Part shown: piece by piece, positions 32,308 through 44,394 of the stretch
Numbering within the stretch: position 1 is the first letter of the stretch
How the letters are laid out: the number at the start of each line of letters is the position of its first letter
NCBI GenBank assembly: GCA_013339765.2
Contig: CM023452.1
Span: forward strand, 156,868,977 to 156,932,976
Direction: 5' to 3'
DNA: 64,000 bases
Source of the DNA: Haemaphysalis longicornis
Taxonomy: Eukaryota > Arthropoda > Arachnida > Ixodida > Ixodidae
Position numbers and translations under genes: made by a program
The notes under the pieces: model-generated
The model's input: the letters and a program-made list of their open reading frames with translations, nothing else
The model's database searches: none
Told to the model about the DNA's origin: nothing

Positions 32308-33980
32308 TTAAAGGGACACTGAAGTGAATTTGTCAAGCTCCCGTTTTTGCTTGCACTGCGTAGACTGGCTCAAATTAGCCCACTTTTCATCGTTTATCCG
32401 GTTGACAAATCGGTAATTATTTTACAAAGCGCCAAAGAAGAAAAACTACCATGCGCGGTTTGCGGTGGCCGCACCAACTAAAGCTGTGACGTTGGGAGGA
32501 GCGGTACCGTGATTGGACGATGCCCAAGGTGAGCAACCAAACAAGTTTCGGTTTCGGTTTCGGTTCTGTAAAACACAACCTGTGGCGTTGTTGGATGGGC
32601 ATTCTCAATAACTCAGTAATCATCGTACCGCGCTTCTGCCATGTTTTTAGCTGTAAAAATCCATAAAGATAAGCCTCCCAGGACGGCTTGGAATCGTAGC
32701 ATTCACTAGCCGAGGCCTACGCAGTGCATGGACGCCCTCCGCGTACCCGCAGACGCACAAATGTCATGCGCTCCCCCCCCCCCCCCCCCCCCTATTTGGA
32801 GCTTGCCTCACTCATGCCTGTACCGTAAAATGCGTGTTCGCACCAGGCCACCAGGCCAAGGGTCTGTTCATTCTGGCCTGTGCCCACTGCCCGCAAGCAG
32901 TCGGTGCTTATGGACAGCACGCCAACGAGAACTCGCTAGCGCGCCAGCGCCAGCCTGCGCGCGTTCTGTGAACTAGTTCATGGAGCCATGAACGTTGCGG
33001 CCCAACAAAGGTGAACTCAATGTAGAAAACATCGGCAGAAAACAAAAAAGTTAACTTACAAAAAAAAAGAAAAAAAAGCACGTACCCGCGGGGACTCGAA
33101 CTCGTGACTTGCAAAACACTCGGCGGCGACATAGCTGCAGCCTTAGACAACTCAGCCACCAGACGGGCTGCGGCGAGTATGGTAATATAAGGTATATATT
33201 GTACAAAAAGTTTACATTTTTATTTAGTTTTGGCATTTCAAGCAGCTTAGGTGACTATTTGTTGTATTGTGCTCGTGCAGTAAGCGTCCCCCGAGTTTCC
33301 GCAATAGCTCACGTCTAGCAATTGCCTTTCGTAGACGGAAAAGCGTTCGCAGATGCGTAGTCGTGCTGCTGACCGCTGCGCTTGTTCGCCCAGCGCAAAA
33401 AAGTGCTTCCCGCACCCTATTTTTACGCTGTACGGTAAAAATATCAGTTGATTTTATTTCCTTAGTACCTATATTGACTTCGCTGACTCTTCTCCCGCCT
33501 TCAAGAGGCCTTATATTTTCCTACGGGCGTACCAGTCAGCGAAGCGTCGCATTTGCGCTTGTGCAGCGCTTAATTGTGAAGCGACCTTGACTTGGAGATA
33601 GATACAGTGTACACACTAAGAAAGGCCCATTCTTCCATTCACAAACGTGTCCTGGCCCTGGCTTCGTTTCAACTGAGCGAACGAATTGCGACGACCCGTC
33701 GGCGTCCGGCGGACGAAACGCTGGGCCGACTGTCTCTGTCTGAAGGCCGGGGAGCCGTGCTCAGCCAATTGCGAGCTCGGCTCCTCTCGACGTCACACGA
33801 AAACGCCGAAGAAAATGGGCGAGCGTAAAGAGAGGAGGACAGCATTTTCGAATTAAGTTTTCTACTAAATAAAAGCGCGTAAACGCGCCCAGAGTGGTCG
33901 TAACATGGCCTGGGGACCCCGGACTACAATTTGCGCAAGTAATCCCGCAATGTTTACATATCACTTCAGTGTCCCTTTAA
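32308..33980. mobile_element. TTAA-flanked inverted-repeat DNA element, about 1.67 kb
   Basis: TTAA (32308-32311) is followed by AGGGACACTGAAGTGA. The right end is TCACTTCAGTGTCCCT (33961-33976) followed by TTAA (33977-33980). The 16-bp termini are perfect inverted repeats. TTAA target duplication with AGGG ends fits the Kolobok superfamily better than piggyBac. Frames inside (up to 107 codons) do not resemble a transposase. It includes a 20-C run, a GGTTTCGG-rich patch at about 32547-32567 and a tRNA-like sequence on the minus strand. Perfect ends and an intact TTAA pair suggest a fairly young insertion. Confidence 0.8.
33078..33168 (-). other. tRNA-like sequence inside the TTAA element
   Basis: Read on the minus strand it has an A-box-like TGGCTGAGTTGTCTAAGG (complement of 33141-33158) and a B-box-like GAGTTCGAGTCC (complement of 33092-33103), and its ends GCCCGT and ACGTGC can pair with one mismatch. 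A T-rich run follows and would terminate Pol III. The A-to-B spacing suits a Leu/Ser-type tRNA with a long variable arm, but the T stem pairs poorly, so I take it as a tRNA-derived SINE head or pseudo-tRNA rather than a working tRNA gene. Confidence 0.5.
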
Positions 33981-36129
33981 ATTTCCCTCCAGCACAGCAC
34001 GCATGTCATCGGTAGTGGCATGAAGACTAGCTCTGCATGCACGCACACCTGCTTCAGCCTCCAACCAGTGCTAGAATTCACCAAAAACCGAGGATGGGCC
34101 CGGGCTTAGGCGTGAACACACGGTTAAAAATGGCGCACGGGCATGCTTTCTTGCTTAGCAATAGTTATGGACTAACGTCGCCCTTCAATGTGGGCAAGTA
34201 GCCCTGGTAACGACTGATAAGGGCGCTACCATTGTTATCAGCCGATTGCGCAGCTTGCAAAAGAGGCATCGGTGGTGGCAAGGGGAATAACCATTGTGAA
34301 AGCGGTGTAGGCGGTGGCGAGGAGCAGCGCAGCAGTGATGCCGAGTAAATCGGTTTCACCGGAATGAAAACAAGGTGGCGAAAGGGGGGGGGGGGGGAGA
34401 GGGAGTTACTGCTTCGAAGTAAAAGTTATCATCTGAGCGAAAACATTTGGCACGCTGAAGGTAACATACCAGCAGAATAAGGCGAAGCTGTTAAGAATCC
34501 CGGCTGCGCTGCTGCAGCCTAGCACACTGATGAGCCATGCCACATCCAGCGAATTTACACTCTTTGTTGGTGGTGTAATAGACTGGCAGCTGTCGATGAT
34601 TGACTATTCGAGTTTGTCTTGCGCATGAGACAGCTGCGGTCACGAAGTGGCAGGGGCGCACCATGGTAGTCACACGTCGACGCAACCAGCGACGCAACCC
34701 ACCGCAACTGTTGACGGTACCAAAGAACCATGGACCAAGCAGTAGTCTGCACATGCTCGAGCGGTTCGATACACAGGAGTGTTGATTTTGGGCACACAGG
34801 AATCCGAGGGTGAGCAGAATAAAGGTGAAGTGTTTAGTCATTCTCACTGCGCGGCTCTAAACTAGCCATAAGCTAAAAGTTTAGTACTTTCAGAACTCTC
34901 CTAGCACATCTGTATCGCCCTATAACAAAACGAGGCAAACTTCGATTGTACAATCTGAAGCGGTTCATGTTCTGAATTTTGTTTTGTTTGGTTGAACCTA
35001 CTTCACTCGTTCTTGTAAGTTTGTTTTTCTTCTTTGCTCCTTCCGCATTCTTCTGATTCAAAAACTATGGAACCAACATATGCTGATTTCAAATCGTGCT
35101 TACAACATTGCTATTGTTCAATTGAATTGTATGTCCTGAACCTAAGCCGCTTATAAACGCAAAACCCGAATTTGAGGTTTATTGGCGCAGTCCAACTGCA
35201 GTTATTTTATATTATGATGGCCTGCCAGAAAAAATGCTGGTTTTTGCGTTAGCATATTGATTCCAGCCGATTGCCACTAATATAGTGTTTAGCTACAACA
35301 GAACCAAAAACAAAAAAAATAATTTATTTAATTACCGTTAGAATGGATTTTTATAAAACGGAAACTGTTTTAACCCAAAAAAACCTCGTAAAAAAGACTT
35401 ACAATAAAATTTTTTGACCGTTGCTTTTAAGGTACAATTCTAGTTAAGTAACACTGCCATTACAAAAGTTTTAAACTGCTATAGAAATCTTTTTTGTGTG
35501 TGTTTTCATTTGTAGCGGTGTTATAAATTTCCTATTATTGCATCGTTTTTTACTAACCATCGCCCACATTTGGAGAAGTGTTGGAAACTTCTGGAGGTGT
35601 ATATATGTAATATTGAGGATTTTATATGTGACTTTGCAATAATGCTAAAGATATATGCTGGCAGTCTGCCTTGCTCAATCGCGACTATTTGTTTCCCGCA
35701 CTTTAACAATGTTGCGGCACGTTGACGGCTTGGTGCCGTATCTCTTCTACCGCCTTATGTATACAAAAAGATGCCAGGCTTTTGCTTCTTATAGCTGAAA
35801 TCGCGCTCCTACTTGCCGCTGAGGACCATGACGTTAAGAGCAACAGATGTATTGCAATACTAAATTTGGATTAAAAGAGCTTCGGGAAACCTTGTTAGGA
35901 TATTTTATTTCTACTGGCCTTTACGTAAGTGGGAATAAGTTCTGTTGCTTATGTTGTACAAACCATAAATGCGCAAAGAAATACCATCTCAAATATATCA
36001 GTGCAGCTGCCTTTTTCGTTTCCTCTCTATTTGGGTGCCACAATTCATGTTCCCCGCACGGGGCACCTTGAGTAATTTTGGTGAAGGTATTGGCGACACC
36101 GCGGACGCCGAGCATCCATACTCATGCTG
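33981..36129. other. Unassigned DNA
   Basis: No gene recognised. A 14-G run lies at 34384-34397. The minus frames at 34491-34847 (118 and 80 codons) overlap in different phases. From 35060 to 35720 the sequence is strongly AT-rich with A-runs. The small frames at 35847-36204 lie just upstream of the large LINE and could include its 5' untranslated region, whose start I cannot fix. Confidence 0.35.
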
Positions 36130-36321
36130 TATCCTACCATGGTTAGGACTTTTAAGGTGAAGGGTATAGAAACCACAAACGGTGGCAGTCGGAGCCGTGG
36201 TCAAGCTCCGGCGGATGGGCTCCCTGTCTGTTTACCAGTCAGGGAGCTCCGGGACCTTCTCGGAGTCAGGTTAAACCGAGCGAAGGAAGTTCCCCCATTC
36301 CTTGCTTTTGTTCAATGCTGC

Positions 36322-37660
36322 ATGGTTCTTTCAAAATTTTCTAAACCCACTGATCGCCCCCCCAAAAAGGGCCTCACGGAAGCGAACTTTCCCCTATTGC
36401 CTGCCCTATCGTTACAAATACCTGAAAACTTTTCCCGGTTCTTGATCATCGCATCCGAAGACAGTACAAAGCCAGTGACATCTACATCCGTTTTCTTAAT
36501 AGCTAAGTGCATTGAACATGTTGTAGGAAAACACTACAAAGCCAAGAAACTGACCTCTGGAGAAATCCTTGTAGAAGTAAACAACCTGGCACAATCAAAA
36601 ACTTTCCTTGAACAAACCCTCATTGGCGACCTGAAAACCAAAGTCACTCCCCACCGAACGCTAAATACATCCCAAGGTGTCATATCCGAATTTGGTGTCT
36701 ACAATGAAACTGACTCTGACATCCTCGAGGGCCTGCGCGACCAGGGCATCATTGCAGTAAGGAGGACCACTATGCTTCGAGAAAATCAGGAAATCAAAAC
36801 CAAACATGTTGTCTTCACCTTTGACCGTAGTACCTTACCTGTATTTGGGAATGCAGGTTTTCTTCGTTGTACCGTCCGACCATTTGTCCCCAACCCCGCG
36901 TCGGTCCTTTAGGTGCCAACGTTATGGGCACAGTACTAACAACTGCCGTGGGCGTTTAATGTGTTCAAAGTGCTCAGAGCACGACCACGCCAAAGAAAAT
37001 TGCAACATCATTTTGACCAAATGTCCAAACTGCGGTGGCCCGCACGCAGCGTACTCAAGGACGTGTGAAACATTCAAACCTGATAATGAAACAATCAATC
37101 TTAAAGTCAATGAGAACATCTCTTAACTAGGAGCGCGTAAAAGGCTCAGCGCCTTTGCATCTGCGAAGTATGCCGACTTAGCTCGCCGGGGGGCGGAGCG
37201 GCGTCTAGTCACTGCGGCCACCCAGTACTGCGAAGCAGACTTGCTGCCGCCCCCAGCCCCCCGAGGTGCTACCTAACGAAGCCCAACCAGCTGACACAAC
37301 ACCTGTGGAACCCGCAAGTGTTGCGTCGGCCAGGAATGCCAGGAGTGACGGCTCTGCCGTCGGTCCCCTTCCTCCGGCTACCAGACCTCAGGTGGCCAGG
37401 GATGTAGATGTGGCGGGTCCTTCGACCACCTCTGCGTCCAACACGCAACAAACTCTAGTAAGACGGATTCCTTCCTCCACTTCGAACATATTCCATGTCG
37501 GAGGCCGCAAGGCCTCCATCTCGTCGCTCTCCTGGCACTCAGACGAGGACATGGAAACGACACCGTCTCAGCCAGCGCCAAAGGCGGCAAAAGAACAGCG
37601 CTCCATGGCGGAGCGGGGAAAAAAGCCAGCCCCCCCCCCCCCGTGTCACTGGCCCAAATA
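36322..37660 (+). pseudogene. ORF1 (gag-like, zinc knuckles) of I-group LINE
   Basis: From the likely start (MVLSKFSKP, 36322) the frame runs to 36912 and encodes the N-terminal part, with EILVEVNNLAQSKTFLEQ and TSQGVISEFGVYNETDSDIL. A frameshift around 36885-36900 moves the zinc region into the next frame: CQRYGHSTNNC, CSKCSEHDHAKENC and CPNCGGPHAAYSRTC, three CCHC-like knuckles used for RNA binding. A stop follows at about 37126, and a Pro/Ser-rich C-terminal part continues at 37266-37661 with a 13-C run at its end. In an intact element this protein would coat the LINE RNA. The breaks make this copy inactive. The frame is also open upstream to 36124, so the start is uncertain. Confidence 0.8.
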
Positions 37661-37745
37661 ATACCTGAGTGTGGTAGGTGATACATCCATCCCTAGTCTT
37701 CATCAGCCAAAATCTTCTTTAAACATTTATGGTAGCAGAAATAGT

Positions 37746-40700
37746 TATGCAGTGGAACTGTAGGGGAATAAATTAAAACCTAGATGATATATATGAAATC
37801 CTACACAAAACTCCAACAACCGTCCTGTGTCTACAACAGACTCACTTGAACCCTAAGCATACCAACTTCCTAAACGAATACTCAGTATTTAGAAGAGACA
37901 GACAGTTGCTCGCATTGCTGGGGTGGCGTGGCAATCGTTATGCTAAAGCTGTCCCTTGTCAATGTATTCATTTGCGCACCGGCGTCGAAGCGGTTGCTGT
38001 TCGGCCAATTATCTTTCAACAAGTTAAACAACAATTTGCTGACTGTACATTCCCCCTGAATATCGTCTGTCCAGTTGCGAATCTGAGTCCCTTATAGATC
38101 AACTGCCAGAACCGTTTTTACTAGTTGGTGACCTTAAGGCGCACAGCCCACCATGGGGGTCGCAACGCACAGATTACCGGGGCCGCTTGATAGAAAACTT
38201 TGTCTTTTCATCCGGAGCTTGTCTCTTTAACAAAAAGCAGCCGACATACTACAATACAGCACACCACACATATTCACACATTGATCTGGCTATAGGCTCC
38301 CCCGTTCTTTTTCCGTCCATCGAATGGAAAGTGGATACCAATTCCTACGGAAGCTACCACTTCCCAGTCACCCTCAGATATTTAGAAAAATGTCCCTACA
38401 GTTACACTTCACATGCAAAGTTTAAAGAAGCTAGTGCCGACTGGGCAATGTTTAAAGAGATATCGAAACTTACTTACACATCAATAACACACTTAGGTAT
38501 TGATGAAGCGTGCTCCTTCGTCCAAGCACATATACTTGATGCTGCTAGCGTTTCTATTCCCCAGACCTCCGGTACCACACCTAATCTTCAGAGGCCCTGT
38601 TGTAATGACGATTGCAAGAAGGCCAGAAAATTGCTCAGAATAAGGCCTGGGGGGTCCTCCGCAGGTATCCCACTACAGAAAACCTAAGTTCCTTCAAGCG
38701 CGCAAAAGCCATGGGACGGCGAATCCGACGTCAGGCAAAAACAGATAGTTGGAGGTCTTTTCTATCATCAAAAATTTCCTATATAGATGCTCGCAAAGTT
38801 TGGAACAGGATACGGAAACTGCAGGGGCAGAAAACTTATGTCACACCTCTTGTCAGCACCACTGGCGATACACTTGAAGACCAAGCAAACACCCTGGGAC
38901 AACAATTTGAACATATTTCCAGCTCCTCCCACAACACCGAGGCATTCCGGCGATACAGAAAATCTGTTTGAAAGAAAGCCTACCCGTGACAACAAGAAAT
39001 CTAATGACAGTAATAACTCTAATTTTTCGCTGCAGGAACTTATGGTAGCCCTCAAAACATGCCGTGCTTTGGCGCCAGGGGTTGATAAAATAACATACAC
39101 AATGATTCAGCACCTACACATAGATACCCTCAATACTCTTCTCTTCTTGTACAACAAATATGGTGTGCTGGGTACTTTCCTCATACTTGGAAAGAGGCAA
39201 TTGTGTTAGCTATATTCAAAGAGGGAAAAGGTGCCTTTTTTGTGACAAGCTATCGGCCTATTGCTTTGACAAGCTGCTTGAGCAAGCTCCTTTGAAAGAC
39301 TATCAATAGACGGCTTATCTATTTCTGGGAATATCATGGTGTCCTTAATAGCTGCGAGGCAGGCTTTCGCTTGGGCAGGTCAACAACTGAAAATCATATA
39401 GCTGTTGAATCCGATGTTAAAGATGCTTTTGCTCATAAACAACGCTGTGTATCGGTATTTTTGACATTGAAAAGGCCCATGACACCACTTGGCGGTATGG
39501 CATTCTGCATGAACTTAAATCTGTCGGCATTTGTGGAAACATGTTAAGCACACTGGAAAGATACTTATCAGATAGAACATTCCGGGTACGAGTTGGTGCA
39601 GCATTATCCAGGACGTATACACAAGAAAATGGCGTTCCCCAGAGTGGAGTACTTAGCTGCACACTTTTCATTGTAAAAATGAATACGTTAGGGAGAGCAC
39701 TGCCACCCACCATTTCTTATTCAATCTATGTTGACGATGTTCACATCAGCTTCAGGTCATGCAACTCCTCTATCTGTGAACGGCAGATCCAAGTTGCTGT
39801 GAACAGACTAGCCAAGTGGGCAGACAAAAATGGTTTTATCCCAAATCCGCAGAAAAGCACTTGCGTTCTCTTTTCCAGGAAGCGTTCAATCCATCTGCAA
39901 TTGACCATACAACTTACGCGAGTTTACATACCCCTAAAAAGAGAACACAAGCTTCTTGGGGTATTTTTAGATGATAAGCTTACATTCATCCCACATATTA
40001 AACAACTTAAAATTAAATGCATCAAGACTATGAACATCTTAAAAGTCCTTTATCGCCAGTAATACGGTGCATATACAACATGCCTTTTACGTGTTTTTAA
40101 CAGTCTTGTCAGGTCCCGTATGGATTACGGAAGTGTAGTGTATGGGTCTGCCTCAAAAACAGCTCCAAAAATCCTAGACGCAGTGCTGCACTTGGGGCTC
40201 CTCCTGGCGTCCGGGGCTTTCCGGACGAGTCTTGTGGAAAGCCTCTATGTCGAAACTGATTAGTGGTGCTTAGAGCACCAGCGTACATACATGGCACTTT
40301 TGTACTGCGTAAGGGCGACTCCCTTAACTAGTCATCCGCTAAATGCTATTCTCGAAAAAAAAATCTTCCGAAAGGCTGCTATTGAGCCGTCTGTCGCTTC
40401 CTCTGCCTTTCTTTATCCGAGTGAAGGTGGAGGCAGAGGAACTTGGGGTTATTTTATCTGAATCTTACAAAACCGACTCCGTTGAGTTCATGCCACCTTA
40501 GAAACTGCGCCCTGTCACCTGTGACATGTCGTTCAAGGAAATGTACAAAAAACATTCACCCACACAACTCATCCCACAACACCTCCTGCACTTGCAAAAC
40601 GAATACCCATACACGGCTTTTTACACAGGTGCCTCTAAAACTGCCACTGCTGTGGCATGTGCTGCACAAGGACACTAAATAGAAAAACAAGTATATTTAC

Positions 40701-41354
40701 GGCTGAGGCACATGCTATATTAATTACGCTAGAACACATAATACAAACAAAGAAACAACAATCCATTATATACACCTACTGATTGAGTGTTATGACAGCA
40801 TTGAATTATGGAAAACCAAGTAGGAACATTGTGCTGAACAGGTTAGTTAAAGAGATAATGGCAGCCTACGCTTTCAAACAGGTCATGGTCGTGTTTTGGG
40901 TGCCTGGACACAGTGGCATTCTTGGTAATGAACTCGCAGACCAGAGCGCCACTGTGGCAGCACTTCGCTGTAGCGTCGACGTTTAGCAGCTTCCCTTTCT
41001 TGACTGGAACCATTCATTCGAAAGGCAATCCCGACAACGCTGGCAGTGACACTGGAACACTCAGACAGATAACAAACTCCACACTATAAAACCCCATTTG
41101 GCAGCTACTAAATAGAAACGCACAACAGAACAACGGAAGTATACATGTGCAGATTACGAATAGGCCATACACACGCTACTCACTCGCACCTTCTGCAGGG
41201 AAAACCACCACCACAATGCGACAGGTGCGGACATCGCCTATCCGTCACCCATGTCTTAATTGAGTGTGGGTACTTCCACAAGGCAAGAAAAAAGCACTTC
41301 CGGGAACTCTACACTCACATGATTCCGCTTCATCCCTCGATGTTTTTTAGCTGA
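37746..41354 (+). pseudogene. ORF2 (endonuclease-RT-RNase H) of I-group LINE
   Basis: The endonuclease starts with MQWNCRG (37750). Its QETH-type motif reads CLQQTHL (Glu to Gln); the GDFNAH motif reads GDLKAHS (Asn to Lys); the final SDH motif reads SYH (Asp to Tyr). The reverse transcriptase is spread over several frames from about 39010: APGVDK, SYRPIALTSCLSKL, NGVPQSGVLS and the catalytic YVDD at 39727-39738, which is intact. RNase H is partly retained (VFWVPGHSGILGNELAD near 40890-40941). The last piece, 41145-41354, has a C-x2-C-x(n)-H-x(4)-C cluster (CDRCGHRLSVTHVLIEC). Multiple stops and shifts exclude function. The order and the RNase H place it in the I group rather than Jockey or CR1. 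Confidence 0.85.
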
Positions 41355-41700
41355 TCAACCCTTAATTCCAAGTAAACGCCTTTTTGCTTACCTGGGAGAC
41401 ATTGGCTTTTTAAACCGCATATCATACCACGTGTGACCTCAGGGCCCCTCAGAGTGAGAGGAAGCTATGAGTGTGCATTTATTCTTTACATTCTTACCCT
41501 GCCGATCCCATTTCCCCAATTTTATTGTTGTTTTAAATGAGGGGCTGTATACACCCCCAACTAACCTCTTTTAATATCGTCACATTTACAGCACCATTTC
41601 ACTAAAATATCATTCAAAATGATAAACCATTGCGTTGGCGGCTCTTTGGCCATCGTTGCCCTTGCGCCATAAAAAAACAGATACAGATACACAATTCATG

Positions 41701-43554
41701 TTAGTCAATAAAAATAGAGGAATTATCTATTCACAGCCCCTCAATGCTTAAATACTTCTTTCGAGAGGCCCCCGGCAAAGGTTACCTCAGTTTGCATCTT
41801 TCCGCGCGATTGGACTTTTGAAGATGAATTGCTCTGTTTTAGAAATATTCAACAAGTCATTCTGCAGGACGTTGTTTAAGCGGTAACCTTCGGAACTAGT
41901 ACTGAACGAAGACGATACAAATCCTGGAACCTTTTCTAGTTGGAGTACTGTAAACACGTTAACCTTTAGTTTTCCATGTTACCGGAGCATACTGAATTGT
42001 GCCCGGCCGATGAATAGAAAGGGGCACTGCTCTTCAAAAGCAACGTAAACCATGCCATAGTCCTCCCGAAATAAAAAAGAGTCGCCGACCGTCTCTATTA
42101 TCAGCTCCCCTTGAGCAGGAATCACATTTGATTCAGACCAAATTAGTTTTTTAATCTGTGTCATTTTCAGACAAAATTAATTTTCCCCTGGGGTATGTAG
42201 TATTATTTTGTTCCACAAAGTGACAGTGTGCTTGTCGCACCTGCAGACAGTATACAAGTAAAACGTTTCTTCGGGGGAGGTTTTACTACTGATATGGTGT
42301 AAATGTAAGCAGTTCTCTGTATTTCAATTGACCAATGTTGGCAGAGTTACGAAAGGGGTACAAATGATTATGGCAGTTCACCATGCCTGCAACAAACTGA
42401 AATATCATTGTGTTTTTCGTTAGTACTCCCTAATTCGTATACTCCACTCAACGGAACGCAAGTCAACTGAAAATAACGAGTAATATGCTGTCTTGTAGGT
42501 AGTGGAAATCGTTAAGTTACAAAAAGAACTGGGTAGCTTTCGGCATGCCTTCCCGCCACTTTGTACACCTGCAATTAGGAGATTACCCCCAGCTTGATGA
42601 AATGTCCTGTTTTTAGGTTTCGGCCTCCATTTTCCGATCCCCTAAACTGTATTCTAGCTTTACATGCGACAGATGGTCAAGCGCAGCCTTTGTACCCACC
42701 GGAGTTTTAATCCAAATGTGGCCCGGTTGGTACCACAGGAAGGCGTGCAACCACCATAGAAAAGGATTCCCGCATGCGCTGCAAGCGCTTGCTAAGGGCG
42801 AACTTCACGGCGATTTGTCGCAAATCGGCAAGGGTGTTGGGTGGCTAACCAGGCTTGATTGTAGGGACAATATCAGCACGAAACATAGACTGTGGTATGT
42901 GGGCAGAAGCCCACCCTCATTGATGTAGTCGAGGAGATGGCTAAGTGCTGGTTTATGTAGGTGAGCCACGGCGACGTGAAAACCTCTTTTAGAGTCGGGC
43001 ACATGCTAAGCATCGCTACGCGGACTACGTTGTACGGAATACGCTGGCCGGCTGAAAGAATACTATGTTTTACGTACCACAGGATCTTTGCTTTTCTGGT
43101 TAGATATATCGTCGTTATATATAGATCCCATGCCGGTAGTATTTCGTGAAGTCATAGTTTATATCTATGCTAATTGACAAGTAGAAAAATTCATGAATCC
43201 GCATTCGTGTCCAATGGCCGACCGGATATGCGACAACTCTGAAATTTTAAAAGCAAAAGGAACAACTTGCGTGGAAGCTCGGTGATTCTAAGGCACGGCA
43301 AGTTCAATCCGTGCGTAAAAACTTTTAAATTGCAGTTATCAATCAGAAACGCATATCGTCAGCGGAACATTACCCGCCCCTCTGGGTGTGTATTCTTGTA
43401 AAAATTGTTATATCGGCAGATACGTCTAGCTATTAGGGAAGATTATTACGCTCATGAATGAAATTAGGTCACATTGGCTTGATAAACGCATGTTAACAAC
43501 TCACAAGACATTCAAAGAGTTACAAACGCTTTCATGGGATAGACGAACGTCTGT
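41701..43554. other. Unassigned DNA
   Basis: No gene recognised. On the minus strand, 41979-42164 reads SESNVIPAQGELIIETVGD and continues through a stop into a KLKVNVF segment. This faintly recalls the region between protease and reverse transcriptase in Ty3/gypsy polyproteins, but the resemblance is too weak to call. The rest (42200-43554) has only short frames. Confidence 0.3.
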
Positions 43555-43604
43555 GTTTAGCCCATCGAATATATATTACGTTTAGCCCATCGAATATATA
43601 TTAC
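43555..43604. repeat. Perfect 25-bp tandem duplication
   Basis: Two identical consecutive copies of a 25-mer that starts GTTTAGCCCATCGAATATAT and ends ATTAC (43555-43579 and 43580-43604). Absence of differences means a recent duplication or a sequencing artefact. Confidence 0.95.
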
Positions 43605-44135
43605 CCTTACCGGCTGCACTGTAGGCGCACGTGTGCATCCACTGTTTCATTAGTTCATGTTGTGCATTGTAGGAGGGGCGATGTACATCTTTTTGCGAGG
43701 GAACAAAAATCGACAAAAATATTTTTACAGTTGAAAGACCAGGAACCAGTAACAATGTAATGAAAGTCGCTTAGTTGTGTGCACTCAGGATTTATTGAAT
43801 ATATAGTAGAGACTGAGATCTCTGACGCGACAACCACTGTGCGAATAGAAGTGTACGTTCGTAGGGTACGGTGATGACCAGAGTGGGCTCAACAGCAAGA
43901 AAATACCCGATATTCAACGCGAGGCAATGCAGAAATGCATGGCCTGAGCGGATTCGACACAGGACCGGATTGGAACTACACATAGCACGGCACGTATACC
44001 GTGGTTCAATGATGGTCTAAAAAATAAAGCACTCAATTACGTAAAAAGCAAGCTGGAAAGTGTAAAAACCACTTTGTTAGGGCCTAATTGTTAGAAGTGA
44101 AATCTAAATTAACAAAAAAATCCAAGCTTCAATGA
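43605..44135. other. Unassigned DNA
   Basis: Short frames only. A GGTTCAAT string near 44002 resembles a B box but has no matching A box. No gene recognised. Confidence 0.35.
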
Positions 44136-44215
44136 GTACGGCAAGGCTTGAACCAGAGCGAAGCTGTAGGATATCTTTCTATGTAATAACCAAAGCACAC
44201 ACCACTACGCTTTGC
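44136..44215 (-). other. tRNA-like sequence
   Basis: On the minus strand an A-box-like TAGTGGTGTGTGCTTTGG (complement of 44190-44207) is followed by a B box GGTTCAAGCC (complement of 44145-44154). The spacing is right for a tRNA without a long arm, and a T-rich stretch follows. I could not fold a convincing acceptor stem, so a degenerate tRNA-derived repeat is more likely than a functional tRNA. Confidence 0.4.
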
Positions 44216-44394
44216 ATTTGGATGGAAATTGTTTCTTGCATATCCGTCATCGCATTTTAATGTGGTAGAAGTAGACATCGTCATATCCTTCTAGATCGTC
44301 GTCTTCCTAATAAATGACTGGCGAGCATGCATTGATTTGTCCGCAGGCTTTCACATTTCTCCCCAAGTAGGAGGTGTCACACGCTCTAAATCCA

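Larger units (their letters stand above)
36130..41700 (+). mobile_element. I-group LINE, nearly full-length, inactivated
   Basis: About 5.6 kb with the layout of an I-group non-LTR retrotransposon: gag-like ORF1 with zinc knuckles, then ORF2 with AP-type endonuclease, reverse transcriptase, RNase H and a C-terminal Cys/His cluster, then a 3' UTR ending in a GATACA-like tail near 41680-41692. Both ORFs carry frameshifts and stops, and catalytic endonuclease residues are changed. The 5' start is approximate, and no clear target duplication was found. Confidence 0.85.

Noticed and set aside
41979..42164. Possible Ty3/gypsy polyprotein fragment on the minus strand
   Set aside because: Only a faint resemblance in one short stretch, without protease or polymerase motifs nearby.
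43255..43320. Third tRNA-like sequence (AAGTTCAATCC)
   Set aside because: Only a weak B-box match and no convincing A box or stem pairing.
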